Positions 26,832 through 35,401 of a DNA stretch of 64,000 nucleotides are shown here, one piece after another. How positions within the stretch are numbered: the stretch's first letter is position 1; every line of letters begins with the position of its first letter. This DNA comes from Kiloniella spongiae (GTDB lineage: Bacteria; Pseudomonadota; Alphaproteobacteria; Kiloniellales; Kiloniellaceae). The notes below the pieces were generated by a model that was not told the DNA's origin, did not search any database, and saw only the letters and a program-made list of their open reading frames with translations. Location of the stretch: contig NZ_LAQL01000003.1 of assembly GCF_001026905.1 (NCBI RefSeq), positions 124,001-188,000 on the forward strand. The letters are read 5' to 3'. The translations under genes and the position numbers were made by a program.

Positions 26832-27458
26832 CTAATGCCTCAAGGCTCTTTGTACAGCAGGACGGTCTTCCATACGTTTGAAATGCGCATTGACGTGCGG
26901 AAAGGTGGTGATATCGACACCGTCACCTTCCAGCCAACGCGCGATGGTATAGAGATAAGTGTCGCTAATGCTGTACTGTTCGCCCAGCACCCAAGGCTGG
27001 CCGAGATAGGTTTCTTCAATCATAGTAAAAAGGGCTGACATGTTTTCAGGCACCTTGGCACGCATGTCGTCCAATGAGTTCTGTTCATTTGCCCAACGTG
27101 CACCACGTAATTTGTGGGCATGTGCAACATGAACTGTCGAACAGAGAAAACTGTTGAATGATTGCATCTGTGCCAGGGCAAAGTCGTTTCCATGAGGAGC
27201 CAGTTTGGCATCAGGGAAACGTTGGGCGATGTAGTAGAGGATCGCGGGTGTTTCTGTTAATATACCGCTCTCTGTAGCTTTTTCTTCAACAACAAGTGCT
27301 GGCACGCGGCCTTTGGGGTTCAGTCGTAGATAATCTGCTTTATGTTGCTCACCGTCAGCAAAGGAAACATTTGTTACTTCAAACTCTGCACCGGTTTCTT
27401 CCAGTGCGATACAAGAGGCCAAAGAACAAGCTCCTGGTGCATGAAATAGTGTCAACAT
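26832..27458 (-). CDS. Glutathione S-transferase, beta-class-like
   Basis: A 208-residue cytosolic glutathione transferase. The N-terminal thioredoxin-like domain has MLTLFHAPGACSLAS, with the cysteine near position 11 used by bacterial beta-class enzymes. NPKGRVPALVV supplies the cis-proline and TETPAILYYIA the glutathione gamma-glutamyl contact. The all-helical C-terminal domain includes YSISDTYLYTI. ATG 27458 is chosen: GGAGAG precedes it and the thioredoxin fold begins there, whereas the longer frame from 27560 adds a basic, non-homologous-looking leader. Confidence 0.9.
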   Translation of the reverse strand: MLTLFHAPGACSLASCIALEETGAEFEVTNVSFADGEQHKADYLRLNPKGRVPALVVEEKATESGILTETPAILYYIAQRFPDAKLAPHGNDFALAQMQSFNSFLCSTVHVAHAHKLRGARWANEQNSLDDMRAKVPENMSALFTMIEETYLGQPWVLGEQYSISDTYLYTIARWLEGDGVDITTFPHVNAHFKRMEDRPAVQRALRH

Positions 27459-28196
27459 GGTAACTCTCCGTTTTGTTACTCTGTTTCGCAGAGTGTCTTG
27501 CATTAGATTGCCTTGATTACGGTGGCGCAATCCAATGGCAGTAAAATAGTGTGAAACCAATCGACTAGACCCAGGGGGAGTCCGTTTGACACTTCGTTGA
27601 CTGGTTTAATACCCCAGGCATCCGGCGAACAGATACACTTGAGGCTCAAAATGGTTATCCGCAGCATGGTGTGATCTACTCGTGAATAGGTCGAGCAAAA
27701 CAAAGCCGAGACATTCCCTTAAGAAACAGGGAGGCCCTTAAGAAACAGGGAGCCGGTAGGTTTATGTGTTTTAGGTTATGGCCGGGTGTCTATACCTGAT
27801 ATGGCTTTGTCGAATACCCTAAAGGCACCGATAAAGTCCTTACCCTGATATTCGGTTTTAGATATCCGGTCGCTTATCTGCACAAACCATCAAGAAGTGG
27901 CTTGAGGTCTAACAGTAACTTTTCGTGAAATGTAGAAATATAAAACCATCCCTTTTGATAGAGGTCAAGAAAGAAAGTGAAGCTGTATGATTGTGAAAAT
28001 TTCACAAGGTGTAACTTTGTGTCGAGTTTGTTTTTTTGCTTTGCGACAGGAAGCAATATCAGTGCGGAAAAGTTCCAGAAACAAGCAATAAAAAATCACT
28101 GTATGCTTACATAAAAAATCTATAGGCTGCATTTGTCGGGTGACAGGGGGACAAGAACAGGCTGTAACCAGATGACAGAGTATGGAGTGAGGTTTT
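27459..28196. other. Long intergenic region between GST and PAS genes
   Basis: About 740 bp with no full gene I can support. It holds the 19-bp-period direct repeat at 27716-27752, and on the minus strand a 35-codon frame (27776-27883) whose protein-like sequence may be a gene remnant. The rest is AT-rich and featureless to me. Confidence 0.5.
27716..27752. repeat. 19-bp-period direct repeat
   Basis: The 18-base unit CCCTTAAGAAACAGGGAG occurs at 27716-27733 and again at 27735-27752, separated by a single G. Within each unit CCCT and AGGG are inverted, so each can also fold. Confidence 0.9.
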
Positions 28197-28754
28197 GTGA
28201 ACATAAGAAATGCCAAAAATCGCCAGTTCTATGATTATTGGCTAAGTTTAGAAAAGCCAGAAGGTACTGTTGTGCCAAACCGAAGTGCTTTTCGCCCGGA
28301 AGATATTCCTTCACTACTGCCCAATATTATTATCTACGAGCTGGTATCCCGCGAAAACATTAAAATACGCCTGCAGGGCACGGCGATCAATGAGCGTTTT
28401 GGTCATGATATGACCGGGGGGAATTATCTGGATTATGTTGAAGAGGATCGCAAAAAGATTGCGGCGGATGCCTTTTGGATGATGGCAGAACAACCCTGTG
28501 GGGTTCTTGCGGTTCTGGAACATGCCTTGTCGAGTGGGCGTAATATAACTGTGGAATCAATAGGTTTTCCTCTGCACAATGATATCATGACCGTAGATGG
28601 CAGCACGCCTAACCCGATTATTATCTATCAAAGCAATGAAATCAATGACTTGAACTCCTTAGGTTATCAGGCAGATGAACGTTTGAAACTTATTCTCGTT
28701 GTTGAACGGAACATCATAGATATAGGCAAGGGTGCTCCCGTTTTTATGGGCTAA
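28197..28754 (+). CDS. PAS_5-type solitary PAS protein
   Basis: A 185-residue protein consisting of one PAS_5-type (PF07310-like) sensory domain without kinase, cyclase or DNA-binding output. Diagnostic stretches are FYDYWLSL, RPEDIPSLLPNIIIYELVS, IKIRLQGTAINERFG, GGNYLDYV and the C-terminal NIIDIGKGAP. The family is abundant in Rhodospirillales-like bacteria and its role is unclear. It starts at GTG 28197 behind GGAGTGAGG. Six relatives lie elsewhere in the window. It may bind a small ligand and signal through protein contacts; this is inference. Confidence 0.85.
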   Translation: MNIRNAKNRQFYDYWLSLEKPEGTVVPNRSAFRPEDIPSLLPNIIIYELVSRENIKIRLQGTAINERFGHDMTGGNYLDYVEEDRKKIAADAFWMMAEQPCGVLAVLEHALSSGRNITVESIGFPLHNDIMTVDGSTPNPIIIYQSNEINDLNSLGYQADERLKLILVVERNIIDIGKGAPVFMG

Positions 28755-28803
28755 TCCTGTGCTTTAAGCTTGGTTGTTTTTGAATTATCGGAAAACAAGT
28801 GTT

Positions 28804-28830
28804 CCGAGAAAACATTGAGGATTTTCTCGG
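28804..28830. terminator. 9-bp hairpin between PAS and TRIC genes
   Basis: CCGAGAAAA (28804-28812) pairs perfectly with TTTTCTCGG (28822-28830) around nine bases. There is no long T-tract, so termination strength is doubtful. A second repeat, AATTAAC...GTTAATT, follows closely. Confidence 0.45.
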
Positions 28831-28938
28831 TATAATTAACTGTATTTGTTAATTATTCTGCTATCTTAACTTGATATATGCTACTTAGATAAAGGGTGTT
28901 TATACCTGCAAGTGGCTTAAAATATTAAGGGGGAACAG

Positions 28939-29580
28939 GTGGATATTGTTCAATGGCTGGATTACGCCGGGGTTGCTGTGTTTGCCGCGACAGGCGCGTT
29001 GGCGGCGTCGCGTAAGCAACTGGATTTCATCGCTTTTCTTTTTCTCGCGGCGGCGACAGGTATCGGTGGTGGTACCTTTCGGGATGCGATTTTGGGGCAA
29101 ACACCTGTATTCTGGGTGCAGGAGCAGATCTATCTTTTGATTTGTACGGGAACAGGCGTCGTGGTCTTTTTTACGGCTCACCGATTTGAATCCCGTTATA
29201 AAGTTCTATTGTGGCTGGATGCGATCGGTATGGCGGTCTTTTCGGTAAAAGGCGCGGAGATCGGATTTTTGGCAACTGGGTCGTCTTCGGTTGCCATTGT
29301 GACTGGTATCTTGACCGCAACCTTTGGCGGTGTTCTGCGTGATATTATCTCTGGTGAACAATCTGTTCTGATGCGTCGGGAAATTTACGTGACAGCAGCT
29401 CTTTGCGGGGCCGTGGCTTGGGTAATTTCCCATCATGCGGGACTTGGAAATGCAGTTGGTTCTATTCTTGGTTTTCTCGTTGCTTTTGGCGTTCGCGGTG
29501 GTGCGCTTTATTACGGTTGGAACCTGCCAACCTATAAAAGCAAACCGGGCCGAACCATGGAAGAGATTGAGAAGCTCTAA
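28939..29580 (+). CDS. TRIC/UPF0126-family cation channel protein
   Basis: A 213-residue inner-membrane protein with seven predicted helices in two repeats, of the UPF0126/YicG group now classed with trimeric intracellular cation channels. The glycine-rich kink motifs TGIGGGTFRDAIL and TATFGGVLRDIISGE occur once in each repeat, as the family requires. It starts at GTG 28939 behind AAGGGGG. Bacterial homologues conduct potassium and other monovalent cations. It may be cotranscribed with the DUF3592 gene 47 bp downstream. Confidence 0.92.
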   Translation: MDIVQWLDYAGVAVFAATGALAASRKQLDFIAFLFLAAATGIGGGTFRDAILGQTPVFWVQEQIYLLICTGTGVVVFFTAHRFESRYKVLLWLDAIGMAVFSVKGAEIGFLATGSSSVAIVTGILTATFGGVLRDIISGEQSVLMRREIYVTAALCGAVAWVISHHAGLGNAVGSILGFLVAFGVRGGALYYGWNLPTYKSKPGRTMEEIEKL

Positions 29581-29627
29581 GCTTCCGAAGAGAATGAGTT
29601 TCTTTTTGCAGAAGAGGAAATTTACAC

Positions 29628-30076
29628 ATGAATAGTTCTTTTTGGGGCGGCCTCTTTCTGGTGGGATTTTTCTGGTGGGATTGGCGCTTTACCTTTTGGT
29701 GAATGCTATTAAGTCGCTGAAAAAACTTGAGACCTGTGGTTCTTGGACAAGAATAAATGGTGTTATGACCAAAAGTATTGTGTCACGCTCCAAATCTACC
29801 AGTAACCAGTATGTTTTTTATGCCAGGTATGATTATACCGTCGGTGGACAGAACTACAGCGGGTCACGAGTTGCCTATTATACAGTGTTAGATGAGGTTG
29901 AGGTCAAAGGGCTTGGCCAAAGTCATTGTGTCGGGGCAACTGTGGATGTTTATTACAATCCGGCGAATCCTGCCGAAGAGACCCTGATTAATCAAGCAAA
30001 AGTAGGTGGGAAAAAGTATGGAGAAGTCATTCTGGGTTGTCTTGCCTTGGTTGTTGGGATTTGTGTGATTGCTTGA
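29628..30076 (+). pseudogene. DUF3592 membrane protein, 5' end frameshifted by a 14-bp duplication
   Basis: ATG 29628 has a good site (AGAGGAAA), but its frame runs only 24 codons. Bases 29655-29668 and 29669-29682 are identical 14-mers. Removing one copy restores one continuous frame from ATG 29628 beginning MNSSFWGGLFLVGLALYLL and running to the stop at 30076. The downstream frame encodes a DUF3592-type protein: an N-terminal helix, a beta-rich middle with YDYTVGGQNYSGSRV and DVYYNPANPAEE, and a C-terminal helix GEVILGCLALVVGICVIA. Translation could still restart at TTG 29642, which keeps most of the protein, so the gene is either inactive or poorly expressed. Confidence 0.8.
29655..29682 (+). 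repeat. Perfect 14-bp tandem duplication
   Basis: Two abutting copies of TTTCTGGTGGGATT. As 14 is not a multiple of three it shifts the reading frame of the DUF3592 gene. It looks like a recent replication-slippage event. Confidence 0.95.
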
Positions 30077-30097
30077 AATCGTTATACAAGGCTTCCT

Positions 30098-30718
30098 TTA
30101 TGCAGCTATGACCATTGGGATCATAGATCCGATAAGCAGTAGTGCCATGAACCGGTTAAATATGGCAATGCGATTACCTTGAATAAGCGTACGGCGCAGG
30201 AAGGTGCCGGATAACGCCCAAATTGAAATGCTAGGCAGATTAACAATAGCAAAGAAAAGAACGAGCAGAATTAAACTATTGGTGTAATTTGTCGGGCTAG
30301 TGTAGCTAACGGTGATAATTAGAGATACAGTCCAGGCTTTGGGATTTAGGAGTTGCAACAGGGCAGCTTGAACAAAGTTTATAGGGTCATCAAAGCCTTT
30401 TGTAGTCGTTGGGCTGTTGGCATCATTCCCTAATGATTTGCTTGTCCCGATCTTCCATGCAAGCCAGAGTACGTATGCAAAACAGCAATACTTAAGAGCA
30501 CTGTATAAAAAGGGAAATGATTTTAATATTTGCCCAAACCCAAGACCAACCAGGAAGACCATACTCAAAAAACCAAAGCTGATACCCAGGATCAAGGGAA
30601 CAGAACGAACAAAACCGAAATTGACCCCAGAGGTTAAGAGTAAAAAATTACCGGGACCCGGGGAGATTGAGGTAACGAAAGCAAAGCCAAATATAGCAAG
30701 TATGGTCTCTAATGGCAT
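30098..30718 (-). CDS. LysE/RhtB-family exporter
   Basis: A 206-residue inner-membrane amino-acid exporter with about six helices. The family signature SPGPGNFLLLTSGVNFG is at the N-terminus, then LKYCCFAYVLWLAWKIG and LLQLLNPKAWTVSL. LysE/RhtB proteins export lysine, homoserine, threonine and similar compounds. It is divergent from an AraC-type regulator (30848), a common pairing, so that regulator probably controls it. The substrate is unknown. Confidence 0.9.
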   Translation of the reverse strand: MPLETILAIFGFAFVTSISPGPGNFLLLTSGVNFGFVRSVPLILGISFGFLSMVFLVGLGFGQILKSFPFLYSALKYCCFAYVLWLAWKIGTSKSLGNDANSPTTTKGFDDPINFVQAALLQLLNPKAWTVSLIITVSYTSPTNYTNSLILLVLFFAIVNLPSISIWALSGTFLRRTLIQGNRIAIFNRFMALLLIGSMIPMVIAA

Positions 30719-30847
30719 TTTTGATATTTCCTATGAATCGTATGTAGATATAACGGCCGTTTGATGTCCCAACTTGACAGCACAAAAAGAGAAGGTCACT
30801 TTTGATTTGTCTCTGATTTTTATTCAATCGTCTTGTTTGTGGGTAAT

Positions 30848-31810
30848 ATGAATAATATATCTGCTAAAAATATAAGTACGGACCTTTTGAGCGAGGTTTT
30901 TTCGACGCTACGGCTTCGCAGTCAACTTTATTTTAAAACTGATTTCAAAGGTCCTTATGCAATTGAGTTACCTCATGAGCAGCGTCGTATCCGGTTTCAT
31001 TTGGTTTTACAGGGGAGCTGCTGGTTAACACCAGATGGGATGGAATCTCAATTGTTGAGCGAAGGGGATCTTGTTTTAGTACCGGATGGGGTGGCGCAGG
31101 TTATTTCTCATAGTGAGAATTTTGATTATCCACGCCCTGTTGTTTTGTCCGATGCTATGGAACAGGGACATTTTGCTGAGGGCGTTTTTGTTTACGGGGC
31201 AGGAGAGGGACGGTGTCGGCTTCTCTGTGGGTTTTGCCAGTTTGACGAAGATATAGACCATCCAGTTTTAATTAACCTTCCTTCGCTGTTGGTTCTTAAT
31301 CAAAAGGATCTTGGTCCTGAGCCTTGGATGTCCGGTGCGTTACAGTTATTAAAATTGGAAGCTGAACTTGCGGGGCAAGGCAGGAACGGTATTTTGTCGC
31401 GCCTGCTTGAGATTATTTTCATTCAACTGGTTCGCCGATTGGCTTTAGATCCGGATCATGCTCATAAGGGCTTTATTGCTGCCCTTTCGGATATCCAGTT
31501 GTCCAAAGCGTTAAATGCGATCCATAAAACCCCAGAAAAGGGTTGGAAAGTAAATTCTCTTGCTGAGGCAGCGGGTATGTCTCGGGCACGTTTCGCAGAT
31601 TATTTTACCCGAATGGTTGGCTTGCCTCCGATTGAGTATCTTACGCTTTGGCGATTAATGCGAGCCCGGCTTTTACTTTCCAGTACTGATTATTCAATCG
31701 ATAGAATTGCTGAACTTTGCGGGTATGCATCAACACCGTCATTTTCCAGTCGCTTTAAACGACAATATGGTCAAGGTCCCGGCGCTTATCGACGAGCAGT
31801 TAAAGTCTAG
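30848..31810 (+). CDS. AraC-family transcriptional regulator (cupin type)
   Basis: A 320-residue AraC regulator with an N-terminal cupin sensor (RIRFHLVLQGSCWLTPDG, LSEGDLVLVPDGVAQVI) and a C-terminal double helix-turn-helix (about 220-318) with WKVNSLAEAAGMSRARFADY and IAELCGYASTPSFSSRFKR. ATG 30848 is preferred over the TTG five codons earlier. It is divergent from LysE, its likeliest target. Confidence 0.9.
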   Translation: MNNISAKNISTDLLSEVFSTLRLRSQLYFKTDFKGPYAIELPHEQRRIRFHLVLQGSCWLTPDGMESQLLSEGDLVLVPDGVAQVISHSENFDYPRPVVLSDAMEQGHFAEGVFVYGAGEGRCRLLCGFCQFDEDIDHPVLINLPSLLVLNQKDLGPEPWMSGALQLLKLEAELAGQGRNGILSRLLEIIFIQLVRRLALDPDHAHKGFIAALSDIQLSKALNAIHKTPEKGWKVNSLAEAAGMSRARFADYFTRMVGLPPIEYLTLWRLMRARLLLSSTDYSIDRIAELCGYASTPSFSSRFKRQYGQGPGAYRRAVKV

Positions 31811-31834
31811 TTATATCAAGGTTTAAAATAAGAA

Positions 31835-32557
31835 TTAATCAACAATTCCGCGTAATAGGTATCCAACACCGTAAGAAACTGCCGCAGCTAATCCACCAAT
31901 TAAAAGTGTTTCTGTGCCTGATTGCCACCATGGGGACAGTGCCCAACGGCTTTTGATCATGCCTGTAATGAAGAACGCCAAAGCTGTCATGCTACAGGCG
32001 ATAGTAAAGGCGTTTTGCATAGAGAAGATAAAAGGCAGCAAAGGGATTGCGCCTGCGATAAAGAAAGCCGTGAATGTTGATAACGCCGATTTTAGAGGCG
32101 CTCGTGACGTGGGTGATATGCCATATTCTTCGGTGATCATCGTGTTGATCCAAAGCTCTTCGTTTGATGTTATGGCGTCTGTGGCCTCTTCCAGAGTTGA
32201 TCCGCTGAGACCTTTTGCGGACAAGATTTGGCGAATTTCTTCCCGTTCTCCCTCTGGAACTTGTTTTATGTGTTTTCGTTCTATAGCGCGCAGGCGTTCT
32301 GTATCATCCAGTTCGGATTTGGTTGCGCTATAATTCCCTGCTGCCATGGAAAAGCCATCGGCAAGTAAGTTGGCAATCCCGAGGATCAGAATGATACGGA
32401 CAGACAGTTGCGCGCCGATTACACCGGATACAACAGCGAAAGTGGTAACAGCGCCATCAATGCTACCATAGACCCAATCCTGCAGATAACTTGCTTTATG
32501 GCCCTTGGCAAAACGTTCCCGAATGGCTTCGGATGAATGATCGTGTTCCAATGTCAT
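31835..32557 (-). CDS. VIT1/CCC1-family iron or manganese transporter
   Basis: A 240-residue membrane protein of the VIT1/CCC1 family, which transports Fe(II) or Mn(II). The first helix has the family motif WVYGSIDGAVTTFAVVSG, and the second LADGFSMAAGNYSATKSELDD. The cytosolic insertion about residues 85-150 is rich in Glu and Arg (IERKHIKQVPEGEREEIR), matching the metal-binding region of plant and bacterial homologues. Three more C-terminal helices follow. It converges on the AraC gene with a 24-bp gap and appears monocistronic. Confidence 0.9.
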   Translation of the reverse strand: MTLEHDHSSEAIRERFAKGHKASYLQDWVYGSIDGAVTTFAVVSGVIGAQLSVRIILILGIANLLADGFSMAAGNYSATKSELDDTERLRAIERKHIKQVPEGEREEIRQILSAKGLSGSTLEEATDAITSNEELWINTMITEEYGISPTSRAPLKSALSTFTAFFIAGAIPLLPFIFSMQNAFTIACSMTALAFFITGMIKSRWALSPWWQSGTETLLIGGLAAAVSYGVGYLLRGIVD

Positions 32558-32780
32558 AACTTATGGCCCGACTGTTGTTCACAGATAATGTCCTCTGCCA
32601 GTGGTAAAGCCGCCTGTTAATGATCAACTTTTTAAAGATCAACTGTGCGAACTTTCCCTTGGAACTCAATCTTAATCCAGTGTGGTGAAATTTTCTCTGA
32701 TATGCATCAAACAGAAAAACTGACGAGTCAGTTCTTGGGGCGAGGCTTCGATTTTTGGTTGATATGGCCTGTGTTGAACT

Positions 32781-33326
32781 TTATGTCGCTCTAATGGAAC
32801 TGAGGAGATCGCATACTCTTTGTGCGATCTCCTCAGGGTTTTTATCTGAGACTATTTGATGATCTGCAAGGCTTTGGTAAGCATTGATGCGGCTCAGATA
32901 TTTTGCTGTTTCAGTTGTAGGGTTTAGGCCAAAACCGCGTTGCATTTGGCGTGTGCAAATAATCTTTGTTGCTTTCGCAGCGACCAAGCTAGGTAACAGC
33001 AAAATAGAGGTGCCGGTTTCTTTTACTTGTTTTCGATTAAACGCCATTGTTTCCGTTGCGATATCTGTCGTAAGAAAGCCCGAGGACAGAACAAAAAGTA
33101 CTGGCTCTGTTTGTGTAGAAAGGAGTTTGTTGAACAGCCTGGAATTTTCCCTGACATACTTTTCATAGCCATGTTCACGGATGTAGTGCCCGATATTACC
33201 GATGTCCCGGCAGAACTCTGTATCCAGATCAATCAGGGCGCGATTAAGTCGACGTGCAACAAACGGGGCGACGGTTGATTTGCCAACACCGCCGGGACCG
33301 ATCAGATATAGATGCTTTCTCTTAAT
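32781..33326 (-). CDS. Shikimate-kinase-like P-loop protein without a canonical start codon
   Basis: On the minus strand the frame is open from directly after the upstream gene's TAG (33339) to 32781. It reads KHLYLIGPGGVGKSTVAPF (Walker A), RALIDLDTEFCRDIGN (shikimate-kinase-like DxD), GYEKYVRENSRLFN, LFVLSSGFLTTDI, TRQMQRGFGLNP and a final helix EEIAQRVCDLLSSI. These are shikimate-kinase-fold features, though the usual GGG loop is changed. No ATG, GTG or TTG lies before the P-loop; the only plausible initiator is ATT 33326, about 12 bases after the upstream stop. The first ATG (33047) would delete the nucleotide-binding site. It probably depends on coupling to the upstream gene. Confidence 0.75.
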   Translation of the reverse strand: MKRKHLYLIGPGGVGKSTVAPFVARRLNRALIDLDTEFCRDIGNIGHYIREHGYEKYVRENSRLFNKLLSTQTEPVLFVLSSGFLTTDIATETMAFNRKQVKETGTSILLLPSLVAAKATKIICTRQMQRGFGLNPTTETAKYLSRINAYQSLADHQIVSDKNPEEIAQRVCDLLSSIRAT

Positions 33327-33338
33327 CTCACTCGCTTT

Positions 33339-33860
33339 CTATTTGTCGGCCAAAACCATGTCTTTAATCTTTTGCGCCTTTTCAAAGTGATCAAGTTTAT
33401 GCGTTTTGATCCACCATGTAGCTGCTTCCATCAAAAGATCTGGATCGTCGTTTTTGTTGGCAAAAAAAGCGTAGAAAGACAAGCCAACGGTTTCGCCTTT
33501 TTTCTCTATTTTAAGGTCACAGATTTCGATAATTTTTTGCTTTAGAGATTGTCTCATTGAGGTGATTTTCTTAGAAAGAGTTTGATGAACTTTTTTTAAC
33601 CTTCTTAGGCAAGCTTTGGCAAAGTTATTATCAGATAGGGTAAATTTTTCTATTTTAGTGCTTTGAACGTAGTCATTTTCATTCATGAAATGTAATGTAA
33701 TCAAAAATTTTGTTAATACTTTATTAACTATTTCATTTATGTTTTTATATGCGTGTTTTGGGTTTTCGGGTTTAACCCTTTTCGGGGCTATTCCTTTATC
33801 CCAGAACGATGCTTGCGGACGAGATAGAAGGGCATAAATGCGTTGATAGAATTCAGGCAT
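33339..33860 (-). CDS. Hypothetical protein upstream of shikimate-kinase-like gene
   Basis: A frame of 173 codons, markedly AT-rich with many Lys and Asn residues. The C-terminal half (KIEKFTLSDNNFAKACLRRLKKVHQ, then LSFYAFFANKNDDPDLLMEAATWWIKTHKLD) looks like a real soluble helical protein. The N-terminal third is less convincing, and its ATG 33860 has no clear ribosome site and overlaps the divergent PAS gene by 18 bp. An internal ATG near residue 59 may be the true start. I do not recognise a family. Its stop lies 12 bp before the kinase-like frame, so the two likely form an operon. Confidence 0.5.
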   Translation of the reverse strand: MPEFYQRIYALLSRPQASFWDKGIAPKRVKPENPKHAYKNINEIVNKVLTKFLITLHFMNENDYVQSTKIEKFTLSDNNFAKACLRRLKKVHQTLSKKITSMRQSLKQKIIEICDLKIEKKGETVGLSFYAFFANKNDDPDLLMEAATWWIKTHKLDHFEKAQKIKDMVLADK

Positions 33861-34406
33861 TCTAAAAGTCAGGCCTTTTATGACTATTGGTGCAATCTGC
33901 CAAGGGTAGGAATTTTACCGGATAAAAGCAGTTTCAAACCAGAAGAAATTCCAAGCCTGCTTTCCACAATGCTGGTTTATGAGTTGATATCGTCTGATTT
34001 TATCAGGATAAGGCTCATTGGTTCGACGGTTGAGGAACGCTTTGGTGGCAGCCGTACAGGTACGAATTATCTAGATATGGTAGAAGAGCATCGCAAACCA
34101 AGTGCATCCGCTGCTCTGTGGTCGCAGGTTGAAAAGCCCTGCGGAATGCATGTGCTTTTAGAGCAAGAGTTGATGTCCGGACGCATTGCATATATCGAGG
34201 CTGTTGGATTACCCATTTCAAACACTGAAGGTGGTCATCCGCTTATTCTGTTCCAGAATAATGAGATTAGTCGGGATCGGGATGATTTACTCTTGGAAAA
34301 TTGGGATCAGTTTGATGATAAAGAAGATCGTTTGTTGAAGTGTATCAGGGTTTCTGAGCGACGTTTTTTTGATCTCGGAGCAGGTATTCCAGACTTTAGA
34401 GATTGA
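33843..34406 (+). CDS. PAS_5-type solitary PAS protein
   Basis: A 187-residue single-domain PAS protein like that at 28197: IEFRHSKSQAFYDYWCNLP, KPEEIPSLLSTMLVYELIS, IRIRLIGSTVEERFGG, TNYLDMVEEHR, and the ending RRFFDLGAGIPDFRD. The start is TTG 33843, supported by alignment with the relatives' (M)-x-F-x-H N-termini. The site upstream (AGAAGGG) is distant. No output domain is present. A second close relative follows 350 bp downstream. Confidence 0.85.
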   Translation: MIEFRHSKSQAFYDYWCNLPRVGILPDKSSFKPEEIPSLLSTMLVYELISSDFIRIRLIGSTVEERFGGSRTGTNYLDMVEEHRKPSASAALWSQVEKPCGMHVLLEQELMSGRIAYIEAVGLPISNTEGGHPLILFQNNEISRDRDDLLLENWDQFDDKEDRLLKCIRVSERRFFDLGAGIPDFRD

Positions 34407-34758
34407 TTCGCAATTGGAAGCCGTTTGCCTGTAACTTTTCTTTTATTTACAATGGCTTTGTGTTGAATCGATTGGTAATTTAACGATGAAAATTAACCAT
34501 TTTGTGTAATTTTGTGTCGCTACAAGATTTTAATATTGGTTATTTTTAAAACTGAAGTGAAATCAGCAAGATAGTTCTTGATTAAAGATGGTTCTTGATT
34601 AAAGTCGATGGACACAGACATGATCTTGTCTGTTGTTTTCAGTGTTGGTTTTGGTGGCTTCCTGATCCTTGTTTTTACGAGGCGATTGCGCCAGTCTACA
34701 ACTCCTGTTCTGGAAGCTGCTGTGCTTGCGTTACTATAAGAAAAGGCTGTGGCTCTTT
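34407..34758. other. Intergenic region between two PAS genes
   Basis: About 350 bp without a supported gene. It contains the 17-bp-period direct repeat GTTCTTGATTAAAG at 34574-34587 and 34591-34604. It presumably holds the promoter of the second PAS gene. Confidence 0.55.
34574..34604. repeat. 17-bp-period direct repeat
   Basis: GTTCTTGATTAAAG occurs twice with start points 17 bp apart, about 155 bp before the next PAS gene. Confidence 0.85.
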
Positions 34759-35319
34759 ATGGATTTTCAACATCCGAAATCTGCAGAGTTTTATCGCTAT
34801 TGGCTTGATTTGCCTCGTGATGGTTATGCGCCGTCTCGTGATAGCTTTCGCCCAGAACAAGTGCCGTCATTACTTCCCAATTTTATGATGTACGAGATGA
34901 TCTCGGACGATTATATAAAAATACGCCTTCTTGGGACGAACCTTAGTGAAAAGTTTGGGGATGCAAACACTGGTGGTAATTATCTGGATCTTGTGGGGGA
35001 CGAACGTAGAATACAGGCGTCACAGTCTCTTTGGACTGTTGTAAACAAACCCTGTGGCGTTGTGGGGATTGTCGAACAGATTATGCTAAATGGCCTGAGC
35101 GTCTGCATGGAAACGGTTGGTCTTCCTTTGTTGAATGGTGAAAACGGCCATCCGATGATTCTTTTCCAAAAGAATGAATTGGATTGTGAAAAACGTCTTC
35201 CGGATGCACGTATGGAAAATCTGGATTACCTGAAGATTTTTAAAAGACAGTTCATTGATATTGGCGCCGGGTTGGATAGCGTTGAAGAACTTGTCTATCC
35301 ATCACTCTCGGGCGCCTGA
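34759..35319 (+). CDS. PAS_5-type solitary PAS protein
   Basis: A 186-residue relative of the two preceding PAS proteins: MDFQHPKSAEFYRYWLDLP, RPEQVPSLLPNFMMYEMIS, IKIRLLGTNLSEKFGDANT, GGNYLDLVGDERR, FIDIGAGLDSVEEL. ATG 34759 is chosen because homology starts exactly there and AAGG precedes it. The longer frame from 34669 adds an unrelated cysteine-rich leader. The tail after IGAG is about ten residues longer than in its relatives. The function is unknown; probably a ligand or redox sensor. Confidence 0.85.
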   Translation: MDFQHPKSAEFYRYWLDLPRDGYAPSRDSFRPEQVPSLLPNFMMYEMISDDYIKIRLLGTNLSEKFGDANTGGNYLDLVGDERRIQASQSLWTVVNKPCGVVGIVEQIMLNGLSVCMETVGLPLLNGENGHPMILFQKNELDCEKRLPDARMENLDYLKIFKRQFIDIGAGLDSVEELVYPSLSGA

Positions 35320-35401
35320 TTTCGATGATCTAAGTGAACGGGTATATCTGATTGAGCCTCTGGGTCAGATAGCTATAGGGTCGGCTTGGTGTGCTTAAAC
35401 A

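Noticed and set aside
33023-33232. 69-codon minus-strand frame overlapping the kinase-like gene
   Set aside because: It is in a different frame from the P-loop protein, whose coherent motifs explain this DNA.
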